Shown in pieces: positions 57,074 through 64,000 of a stretch of 64,000 bases of DNA (positions within the stretch are counted from its first letter, which is position 1; each line of letters starts with the position of its first letter). The notes under the pieces were generated by a model. That model saw nothing but the letters and a program-made list of their open reading frames with translations. It was not told where the DNA came from and did no database searches. Source of the stretch: Algoriphagus sp. A40 (GTDB taxonomy: Bacteria > Bacteroidota > Bacteroidia > Cytophagales > Cyclobacteriaceae); the NCBI RefSeq assembly GCF_002002735.1, contig NZ_MUNY01000036.1:62001-126000 (forward strand), in the 5' to 3' direction. The translations under genes and the position numbers were made by a program.

Positions 57074-57783
57074 TTCTTTTTAAATCTAAAGATGAAAATT
57101 AGGATGCCGATTATTGCTAGAAATAAAGGAGCAATCAATTCGTGGATCGGCGAATTAGGGTCTCCGCCTGTCCATCTATTTATTACATCCCTTCTAAAAT
57201 AAAACATAACTATAGACGCTAATACAAAAGAGATTCCCAGTATTCTTTTTGCAAATTTGAAAATCGATTCAAGAACAGTTTCTTTCTCACCATTCTTAAA
57301 ATATCCCTCATTAAAAAGCTGATCCAGTTCCTCCAGAAACTTTCTCTCTAATTCAATAGAATCTCTGAAATGCGCATGAAACTTGCCGCCAGCTTTTAAG
57401 GCTTCTATAAATCTCAACTTGGTTGTTTCATCTTCAATTGAAATTGGATGAGTAGGTTTTTCTTTTTTCTCATATACATAGACTTTTGGCCGATCATTTT
57501 TCTCCCGAAGTGCTATTGCATTTCTGTATTCCTCTTCAGTGTACATTCCGACTTTAGTCCAGAATAATACAATCACCACATCGGCAGTTTTCAAGATGGA
57601 ATTATACTCATTTTGCTTTCTTCCGGCACCTAATTCTTCCGAAACAGTTTCCCATATTTTCAATTCCAGGCGGACATTTCTCGTCTTGTAAATTTCATTT
57701 CTCCGGGAGATGAAAATTTCAAACTTCTCCCGTTCAAACTGTAATTCATTGGAGGAAGCTAAAAAGATAGAATAGGTCAGCAT
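57070..57783 (-). CDS. TIR/DUF4062-like domain protein with two C-terminal TM helices
   Basis: 237 residues. The first 160 form a TIR- or DUF4062-like alpha/beta domain: strand A SIFLASSNELQFEREKFEIF, strand B LELKIWETVSEELGAGRKQ, strand C ADVVIVLFWTKVGMYTEEEY, strand D KVYVYEKKEKP. The W-E and E-E-Y acids sit where TIR NADases have functional residues, but catalysis is not proven. The tail has two TMs (LGISFVLASIVMFYF and LIAPLFLAIIGILIFIFRF) with a basic end. Such domains are common N-terminal parts of immune or signalling proteins; here it is membrane-tied and translationally coupled to a secreted protein. Confidence 0.72.
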   Translation of the reverse strand: MLTYSIFLASSNELQFEREKFEIFISRRNEIYKTRNVRLELKIWETVSEELGAGRKQNEYNSILKTADVVIVLFWTKVGMYTEEEYRNAIALREKNDRPKVYVYEKKEKPTHPISIEDETTKLRFIEALKAGGKFHAHFRDSIELERKFLEELDQLFNEGYFKNGEKETVLESIFKFAKRILGISFVLASIVMFYFRRDVINRWTGGDPNSPIHELIAPLFLAIIGILIFIFRFKKK

Positions 57784-57900
57784 TTCTAAAAGTTTAAATT
57801 TTGCCGCTTTCTTGGCATCTCATCAATATTTGGCTTACAGAAGAAACTTCCCTTAAAGTCAGGCACTTATAAAAATAACAGGTATTGTAGCTATAAAAAA

Positions 57901-57928
57901 AATCCTTCCCCACATGAGGAAGGATTTA
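57901..57928 (-). terminator. Terminator of the propeller lipoprotein gene
   Basis: AAATCCTTCC (57901-57910) pairs perfectly with GGAAGGATTT (57919-57928). On the minus strand the stem is followed by a T run (the A-run at 57895-57902 on plus). It is 33 bp after the stop at 57962. Confidence 0.9.
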
Positions 57929-57961
57929 ACCAATTAAACTACCCATTAACTATATTTACTT

Positions 57962-60232
57962 TTATTCTTTTATCGGTGCACTGATCACTCCCAGATACCT
58001 TCCCATCCAATAGGGAAGCAAATAGGTGTCACCGGCGCTCAGTTCGGATTTTCTGTCCCCTGCATCCAGGGTGAAAAGGTTCCTGTTGTGCTTCAATTCT
58101 GGTCGCTCATCCGGAGGAAGTACCTCTGCAGTAAGCTGTCCCCAAAAGCCCGGCTCAATCATCTCAATATCTTTTCGGTGGCTGTTTTCGGTTTTGAACT
58201 CCACCATATCAAGCGGAAATTCTTTCAGATGCCAGACTGATTCCTCCAGATCAAAATCTTCCGCACCAGTCATGGCATAACAGAAGTTCCAGAGCGAGTT
58301 TTTCTCAGGACGCTCAAATTCCCAGTGGTCTTTGATCGCTTCCTGATAAATAGGCTTCAGCGTGTCATTCAAGGCATATGGATACAAAGCCCAATAGGCC
58401 AGGAAGTACATTTCGTCATCACTGTGGTTCCATTCCTGGGAAAGCATCTTGCTCCACTCATCCGCATCCGCCGGAGCATTGCTGATCTGGCTGAAAGGAC
58501 GAGTAAGGTTTTCAAGGTATCCATGGTCATGGATCAGGCTTACGGCGCTTTCCTTGTAGATTTCTTTTCCGGTAAACTTGTATGCCGCCTGCAAAAAGGC
58601 GATCAGATTGGAAGAATAGACTTTTCTGTCCCCGATCATAGGCTGGAATCGGTTGACAAATTCAGGATTCCATCTGCCCCAAAGGGAAGGTTTGCCGTTG
58701 ACATCCACCAGCGTGTAGTTGTTGGCTACGATATAGCCCATCATGTTGTCCAACAAGGTGATGGCCCGGTTTTTCCAGTCTTCCTCATCGATGTATTCCG
58801 CCATCAGGATCAGGGCAAATATCTGTCCTACGGTCTGGTCGCTGCTGGCTGATGCTCTCCAATCCCACTCGGGATCAGCAGAATGGTTCCAGCTGACGTT
58901 GTTGTTATATCCTTCGTACCAGTAGTTTTCGACATAATCCCGGTATTCCTTTTTGAATTCGTAGTAGCCGCTTCTTTCGTAAGTCCTTCCGAAAAGCCCT
59001 TTGATCGGAGTGATCTGATGCAGTCTTTCCATGGCTTCAAAAGCCTCATAGCAATTTTGCTTGGCATCATCGGATTTGGTGACCAGGTATCGGAAAAGCT
59101 GACTTCCCATGTACATACCGGTCCAGAGGTTGTCGCTGTCGGCGATGGTATTTTGGGCAGTGGCCAAATCCCCGTCTTGCACCCGGCTCACATTACTGTT
59201 AATCCCATAACGGGTATGGCGCTGTCTGACTTGTTTTTCAAAGACCATGGCTTTGTCCTCCAGTGTCATTTTTTCGAAGACAATCTGTCCAAGTCCTCTG
59301 TCAGTGAGGATCAATACGGACTGCTCCGGACCTTCGGCGATATGGATAACCTGATTGCCCGGAAGCCATTTTTCACCATGATAGTAATTGAACTTACCGT
59401 CATCTTTTAGCATAAATGCTCCCTTGGTCGAACCGAACCACAGCTTTCCGTCGATTTCTTCAACAGCGGTCAATTCTGTCCAAGGCAATTTGGCATTCAA
59501 TGGTCGGGTATTCTTGCCCGAGGTATCGATCACCAAAAACCCTTCTTGAGTGCCCAGGGCGATTTCACCGGAAGCAAGCAAATCAAATGCAGTAAGCCCT
59601 GTGCCGGTGTAAATCTCTTTTTTCTCTCCTCCATTTTCAGTGATCTGGGAAATGGAAGTTGCCGTCAGTGCATAGAAAACTCCGTTTTTGGCATCATACT
59701 TACTGTCCAAAACCGGGGAATCCAAAGTACCGCTGAAAACGGCCTTTGAATCCTTAATCAGGGAATAGGCATTTCCTGAAGCGATCAAAAAAGAAAACTC
59801 CTTACCACCCGCAACTACATCCGCTTGGGGGCTCTGATGTCTGGAAAACAACTTGCCAGCAAAAGCATTGCTGAATACTGCCTCATCGTCCAGGTAGACA
59901 AACTGGTTTTGGTACAGGATCAAATCCGATACTTTTTTGTCCGCCATCGGTAGGTATTTGATATCCGGACGCAGGGTGCCTGGATACTGAAAATGGCCAT
60001 TCACTGGGTTCATCAGACCCTTCGAAGTCAGGATCTGGATGACCTCATTTCGGTCTGAATAGACTTTTTTGAACTCTAGATTTTCTTCCTCATGATAATA
60101 CTTCACCGCATAATCCTGCAGGTAGGCCACATCCTGATAGACTGGCTGCTTCCCATTGGAAGGTTGGTCAGGCTTTTGACAGGAGTAAACCAGTATTGCT
60201 ACCAGTGGAAGAATAAATGCTGTTTTTTTCAT
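57962..60232 (-). CDS. Lipoprotein with beta-propeller-like N-half and alpha/alpha-toroid-like C-half
   Basis: 756 residues; lipobox ILVYSC. Residues 80-320 are short beta-repeats with propeller-like phrases (GEIALGTQEGFLVIDTSG, GKLWFGSTKGAFMLKDDGKF, SVLILTDRGLGQIVFE). Residues 340-720 are helical with WTGMYMGSQLFRYLVT, SASSDQTVGQIFALILMAEY, WGRWNPEFVNRFQPMIGDRK and SQEWNHSDDEMYFLAYWALY, as in (alpha/alpha)n toroid enzymes acting on glycans. The domain mix is not one I can name. Position beside two GH20/GH67-like secreted proteins suggests work on uronic-acid glycans, which is inference. Confidence 0.7.
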   Translation of the reverse strand: MKKTAFILPLVAILVYSCQKPDQPSNGKQPVYQDVAYLQDYAVKYYHEEENLEFKKVYSDRNEVIQILTSKGLMNPVNGHFQYPGTLRPDIKYLPMADKKVSDLILYQNQFVYLDDEAVFSNAFAGKLFSRHQSPQADVVAGGKEFSFLIASGNAYSLIKDSKAVFSGTLDSPVLDSKYDAKNGVFYALTATSISQITENGGEKKEIYTGTGLTAFDLLASGEIALGTQEGFLVIDTSGKNTRPLNAKLPWTELTAVEEIDGKLWFGSTKGAFMLKDDGKFNYYHGEKWLPGNQVIHIAEGPEQSVLILTDRGLGQIVFEKMTLEDKAMVFEKQVRQRHTRYGINSNVSRVQDGDLATAQNTIADSDNLWTGMYMGSQLFRYLVTKSDDAKQNCYEAFEAMERLHQITPIKGLFGRTYERSGYYEFKKEYRDYVENYWYEGYNNNVSWNHSADPEWDWRASASSDQTVGQIFALILMAEYIDEEDWKNRAITLLDNMMGYIVANNYTLVDVNGKPSLWGRWNPEFVNRFQPMIGDRKVYSSNLIAFLQAAYKFTGKEIYKESAVSLIHDHGYLENLTRPFSQISNAPADADEWSKMLSQEWNHSDDEMYFLAYWALYPYALNDTLKPIYQEAIKDHWEFERPEKNSLWNFCYAMTGAEDFDLEESVWHLKEFPLDMVEFKTENSHRKDIEMIEPGFWGQLTAEVLPPDERPELKHNRNLFTLDAGDRKSELSAGDTYLLPYWMGRYLGVISAPIKE

Positions 60233-60376
60233 TTTGAAATCTATGGCCAGGTTTTAAGAACTTCCAATTCCACTAAACCCATTATCGTTTTTCTTACTTA
60301 TTGTATCTGAAACCTCCCTGCGGTGGACCGTCGTCTGTTGACTGTTGACAATCCAACCAACAGTCGAAATCCCATC

Positions 60377-62704
60377 CTATCGCTTAATCACCCACACATC
60401 CGAGATTCTCGAATAATGTCTCCATGCCAGGTGGGATTCCTCAGGGCGGTCAAAGGTGACCGTCATCTTCCCGTCTCCAACCACATCTTTCGGCACGATG
60501 AATTCCTTGAATCCACCCAGTTCCTTTTCGTATACCAATGGTTCCAGACGCTTGCCGTCAATGCGGATCAAGGCATCGCCGTAACCTGTCACACGGATCA
60601 TGTAGCGGGCATTTGGATCCAAGTCTTCATACTCCAGAATTGGATTGACTTGATAAACCTGCGAGGAAAGTCTCCAACGGCTATATCCACTTGCCCACCA
60701 GCCAAAATCAACTGCATCGTACACCGTTGTAGTCACGTGTGGGCTGTTGGCGATATTGGACACGTCGTCGTAATAGCCGCCTTCACCCGGATTTTCCCAG
60801 TTGGCGATCAGATTAAGGTACTCTTGCTTTTGTTCTTCTGAACCCATTCCGCGGATGGAATCAAACTGATCCGCCAACCACCAGCGGTTGTTGAGCGGAT
60901 AGTCCACAAAATCCAGGATACATCCGCGCTGGGAATTGCTTGCCTTATATTTTTCCACTGAGGTCTGAAGCCCGATGGAGGTAAACAGCGCCTGAGCATA
61001 GTCTTCAATTTTCTTTCGTGACTCCCGCTCAATCGGCTGAGAATCCGCAAGATTTACCAGATCCAAAGCCTGCTTCATTGCAGCATCTGTACCTAGTACA
61101 TTGGCTTGAAGGAGCACTTGGTTGGCCTGCTTTTCCAATCCAGTCTCGTAGATTTTCCGATGACGGACATAGGAATCGTAATAGGCCCGAATGACCAACA
61201 TCTGCCATCTCCAGTTGCTTGAAAGCTGGGGATTGGTCGCCTCCAGGTTTTTCCAATAGGCCAAAGTTGGCTCAATACCTCCGTTGTCGATGATTGATCC
61301 GTCCCAGTTTCTTTCCAGGCCCAAAATTCCTTCAGCCGCTGTTTCTTCCAGCTTATTCTCGAAGAAGAAATTGGAATACTCCTTCATGATATCCAGGACG
61401 TTTTTGTTCGGGTCCCAACCTCTTTGGCTCCAAATGACTTTGTTCACATCGTCGTGGCAACCGTCAGAATAGGATACAAAACCGTCGGTGAAAGGCGCAT
61501 ATTTATTATGAACTCCGGCATAGAAAACGGGCATGGGATTGATGCCCTCGCGGCCGATGGTCAGCGCAAACGCCTGATCGAAATTCGGTGCAGGGTAATC
61601 ACATCTCACATTGTGCGTGATGTCCGGATAATGTCTGTGCTTGTATTGCTTTGGAAGTCTGAAGCGGGTCTCTGAAATCGGCGGGCTGCTCGGTCCGGAT
61701 ACTACTCCGCGCAACCAAGTCGGTTTGTTTTGTTCCAAATACTGGTAGAAATAATCTACCTGCTCCTGACTAAATCCCTGAAGGGAAATCCAGATTCCGG
61801 CATTGGGATGATGCTTTACCAATCGGGCATGAAGGTCTTTCAAGAATGGCAAAACATCTTTGGGATGGTTGTGCCCTGGGTCACCGCCCGGGAAAAAGAT
61901 ATTGTCCAGACGGGGGATTTTTGGATAGTTGGCCTCGTGGATATCCAGCTCTTTTGTGCGGATGGCCGCATCGGTCAGATCCACAGTGGCCGGAGTCCAC
62001 ATCCAATATTCGATGTCGTACTTGTCACAGATCTCGCTCATTTTCACATTCATCTCCTCACGGGAAATTTTGAAATGCGGGCTGTTGTCATTTCCACCGT
62101 CGGGAGGAATGTTTTCGATGGCATTTGTGCCAAAAAGAGCCAGTTCACGGATGTATTGGTCGTATTGCTCTACCGTCCAGGCATCGTATGAATTGGCGGT
62201 ATTTCTGTAGCCGATCTGATGTCCTCGAAGGGAATATTTTGGTGCAGAGGCAAAGTTCAAATGATCGTCAACCAGAAACTGACCTTTGGAAAGCGAGGAT
62301 GTTCTCAGCAATTCACCGATTCCAAAAATCACTGCTCTGGAGTCGGATCCGATGATCCAAATGACATTGTCCTGAAAGACGATTCGAAAACCTTCCGGTT
62401 GAAATTCCGGGGATTTTTTATCGGTAGAAACCGGAAGTTTTTTTCCATTCAGTTCGGCAGAAGAAGAAAGTGCCAGTGCGATGGTGAATTTTCCAGCTGT
62501 ATTCCAAGTCTGAGATTGACTCAGGCTGATTTTACTCCGCTTCCCGATTTCCTCCTGTAAAATTTCCAAAGCTGAAGCTCTGACCTGAGGTTTGATATCC
62601 TCAGAAATGAGCACATTGAGTTTGTTCAGGTTGATGGATGCAGCCTGGACAAACTGAAGGGAAAGGAATAAAAAACAAAAAAGGAAAGAAATTCTCATTC
62701 TCAT
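60377..62704 (-). CDS. Secreted GH67/GH20-like protein, probable glycoside hydrolase
   Basis: From the ATG at 62704 (MRMRISFLFCFLFLSLQFVQA; 62698 is possible) 775 residues with a signal peptide. Residues 25-150 are an N-terminal alpha-glucuronidase/GH20b-like domain (LNVLISEDIKPQVRASALEI, FQPEGFRIVFQDNVIWIIGSD, AVIFGIGELLRTS). A (beta/alpha)8-like domain follows (YSLRGHQIGYRNTANSYDAW, FGTNAIENIPPDGGN, EYWMWTPATVDLTD, IWISLQGFSQEQVDYF). The C-terminus is beta-rich (ARYMIRVTGYGDALIRIDGK). Catalytic residues are not certain. The upstream frame to 62767 lies in the divergent promoter. It follows the propeller-lipoprotein gene in reverse order with a 144-bp gap. Confidence 0.75.
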   Translation of the reverse strand: MRMRISFLFCFLFLSLQFVQAASINLNKLNVLISEDIKPQVRASALEILQEEIGKRSKISLSQSQTWNTAGKFTIALALSSSAELNGKKLPVSTDKKSPEFQPEGFRIVFQDNVIWIIGSDSRAVIFGIGELLRTSSLSKGQFLVDDHLNFASAPKYSLRGHQIGYRNTANSYDAWTVEQYDQYIRELALFGTNAIENIPPDGGNDNSPHFKISREEMNVKMSEICDKYDIEYWMWTPATVDLTDAAIRTKELDIHEANYPKIPRLDNIFFPGGDPGHNHPKDVLPFLKDLHARLVKHHPNAGIWISLQGFSQEQVDYFYQYLEQNKPTWLRGVVSGPSSPPISETRFRLPKQYKHRHYPDITHNVRCDYPAPNFDQAFALTIGREGINPMPVFYAGVHNKYAPFTDGFVSYSDGCHDDVNKVIWSQRGWDPNKNVLDIMKEYSNFFFENKLEETAAEGILGLERNWDGSIIDNGGIEPTLAYWKNLEATNPQLSSNWRWQMLVIRAYYDSYVRHRKIYETGLEKQANQVLLQANVLGTDAAMKQALDLVNLADSQPIERESRKKIEDYAQALFTSIGLQTSVEKYKASNSQRGCILDFVDYPLNNRWWLADQFDSIRGMGSEEQKQEYLNLIANWENPGEGGYYDDVSNIANSPHVTTTVYDAVDFGWWASGYSRWRLSSQVYQVNPILEYEDLDPNARYMIRVTGYGDALIRIDGKRLEPLVYEKELGGFKEFIVPKDVVGDGKMTVTFDRPEESHLAWRHYSRISDVWVIKR

Positions 62705-62874
62705 GAAGACTTGTATTTTGGGGTGATAGGTTGTCAAAGGTTTGATTTCTGGACTTCTCACACACAATACTTTGATTTTCTGAATTAGGGCTATTGCCTA
62801 GTCTTTTTTTATCTCAAGTCAGTATTTATTCCAGCTTCACCTTTCCCCTTTTTCTCCTAAATCGGAAATCATTT
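62705..62874. promoter_or_regulatory. Divergent promoter region
   Basis: 170 bp between the starts of two divergently transcribed, architecturally similar secreted proteins (62704 minus, 62875 plus). It is AT-rich ('tagtctttttttatctc' near 62798). No certain operator palindrome was found. Shared control is inferred from layout. Confidence 0.45.
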
Positions 62875-64000
62875 ATGAAAAGCCTGTTTAAAACTCTGTT
62901 TCTCTACTCGATTCTTTTTGCATTTCTGCCAATTCAACTTAGGGCTGAAAAGCAACCAATTCAGGAATATCATCAAGTCACTGTCTTACTTGGAAAAGAA
63001 GCCGGAAATGTAGAAAAGCTGGTTGCGGATTTGCTCAAGGACCGGATTATTGAAAAATCGGATGTCGAAATTGCAATCACCCAGAATCCGGAAAATGCCA
63101 AAGGCTTGGTCATTTTGCTAGGCAGACCCGAGCACCATTCTTCCATTCAGGAACAATTCGTGAAATACCGGATTCCGGCTTTGACTGATCTTGCTCCTGG
63201 CCCAGAGGGCTTTTTGCTCAGGCAGTTGGACTCCAATCTTTTGCTGGCAGCAGGAATCGATGACCGTGGAAGCCTTTATGCAGTTGGAGAAATACTTCGG
63301 CAGCTCAATTACGGAAAAGACAACATTTCTCTTCCATCCAATCTGAATATCCGGACCGCACCTGCTTTTGAAATCCGGGGAACCCAGTTTGGACAGAGCG
63401 GAGTGGCAAAAACCCTGGCGAAAGTCCGGGACTGGACCGATCAGGAAACTCAGCGGGTCATTCTTGATTATGCACTTGCAGGCGCCAATACCTTCAGCGT
63501 GGATGAGGGACCGATGTATGATTTCATCAAATCTTTTGGTTTGATGACCCAGGGAGGATTTGGGGCAAATACAGCATCTGAAGTCAAAGACCCACTTTGG
63601 ATGGCCTCTGAATCCATTGGTCGGGGAGGTTATGTCTGTCCTTCTGTCCCTGCGGCCAAAGCTTACATGCTCCAAAAGTTTGAGGAATTTGCAAAAACTA
63701 GCCCCTCTTATGACTTTCTCAAATTCCAGGGAGGAGACGGGGGAGGCTGTGAATGTGACCGTTGTGATCCTTATGGACTGACATTTATCCACTTGGTGGA
63801 AGAAATGTCCAATATCATGCACAAGTATCATCCTAAGACTCGAATCTACTTCACCAACCAGAAGTTTGACAATGCGGATGATGAGGCCATTTTCGAATAT
63901 CTCAATGAAAAACCGCGCGATTGGCTTTGGGCTTGGGGTTTTGGTCCGGGTTCGGACGCGACCACCTGGCAGCCAGGTCACCGGCAAACCCACCGAATGG
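62875..64000 (+). CDS. Secreted GH20/GH67-like protein with CxCxxC motif (C-terminus off the window)
   Basis: ATG at 62875 opens a frame with no stop to the right edge (375 codons seen). Signal peptide MKSLFKTLFLYSILFAFL to LRAE. The N-domain (VTVLLGKEAGNVEKLVADLL, PEGFLLRQLDSNLLLAAGID, LYAVGEILRQL) is of the same kind as in the 60377 protein. The barrel starts with FEIRGTQFGQSGV, LDYALAGANTFSVDEGP and continues to FLKFQGGDGGGCECDRCDPYG, a C-x-C-x2-C metal-site-like motif also seen in DUF4838-type proteins. Divergent from the 60377 gene with 170 bp between starts. Confidence 0.78.
   Translation, partial: MKSLFKTLFLYSILFAFLPIQLRAEKQPIQEYHQVTVLLGKEAGNVEKLVADLLKDRIIEKSDVEIAITQNPENAKGLVILLGRPEHHSSIQEQFVKYRIPALTDLAPGPEGFLLRQLDSNLLLAAGIDDRGSLYAVGEILRQLNYGKDNISLPSNLNIRTAPAFEIRGTQFGQSGVAKTLAKVRDWTDQETQRVILDYALAGANTFSVDEGPMYDFIKSFGLMTQGGFGANTASEVKDPLWMASESIGRGGYVCPSVPAAKAYMLQKFEEFAKTSPSYDFLKFQGGDGGGCECDRCDPYGLTFIHLVEEMSNIMHKYHPKTRIYFTNQKFDNADDEAIFEYLNEKPRDWLWAWGFGPGSDATTWQPGHRQTHRM

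Noticed and set aside
63118..63993. 291-codon minus-strand frame at the right edge
   Set aside because: Antisense to the partial GH20/GH67-like gene, which has a signal peptide, CxCxxC motif and a better start.

Overview
The window looks like a chromosome segment of a free-living, polysaccharide-degrading member of the Bacteroidota, most likely order Cytophagales (Cyclobacteriaceae/Algoriphagus-like). This is inferred from the many Bacteroidota-style lipoproteins, paired MacB/FtsX-type giant permeases, families such as DUF4142, DUF4260 and DUF4153, the weak Shine-Dalgarno sites and the degenerate AT-rich intergenic repeats. No rRNA, tRNA, CRISPR array, transposase, integrase or SusC/SusD pair was found.

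Layout. 1-2.8 kb: a RecB/UvrD-like helicase running off the left edge. 3-8.8 kb: GH67 alpha-glucuronidase and GH127-type lipoprotein, then a VOC protein and a methyltransferase-like protein. 9-15.7 kb: lipase-like hydrolase, DUF4160/DUF2442 pair, beta-lactamase-fold hydrolase, a three-gene HlyD-FtsX-ABC exporter operon and an esterase lipoprotein. 16.1-18.1 kb: aguB-aguA operon (agmatine to putrescine). 18.2-20.5 kb: TIMP-like secreted protein, a parDE module with a broken toxin, and glutaminase. 20.7-25.3 kb: two-module esterase and arylsulfatase lipoprotein. 25.5-33.3 kb: two MacB-like permeases around an ABC ATPase/membrane-protein pair. 33.4-34 kb: a second toxin-antitoxin pair with a stop codon in the toxin. 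34.2-36.6 kb: tandem CE1 esterases. 36.8-42.1 kb: DUF4142, DUF4260, a GMC dehydrogenase with a predicted Fe-S motif, and a secreted beta-helix protein. 42.7-45.3 kb: four-gene membrane/winged-helix operon with two identical-arm operators. 45.7-54.2 kb: accessory island of AT-rich unknown genes (one RES-like), a two-component system, GNAT and phospholipase C genes, punctuated by a shared palindromic repeat family. 54.2-57.8 kb: small accessory genes including a TIR-like membrane protein with a secreted partner. 58-64 kb: three secreted glycan-related proteins around a divergent promoter; the last runs off the right edge.

How it fits together. Extracellular and periplasmic glycan processing is the main theme (GH67, GH127, CE1 esterases, sulfatase, beta-helix protein, GMC sugar dehydrogenase, GH20/GH67-like proteins), which suggests use of decorated, uronic-acid-bearing and possibly sulfated plant or algal polymers. 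The most novel material is in the accessory parts: a membrane coiled-coil/RES-like gene pair, a TIR-like/secreted-protein operon, two toxin genes independently inactivated beside intact antitoxins, and several intergenic repeat families. One repeat abuts a truncated reductase gene, and another supplies the stop codons of two unrelated genes.
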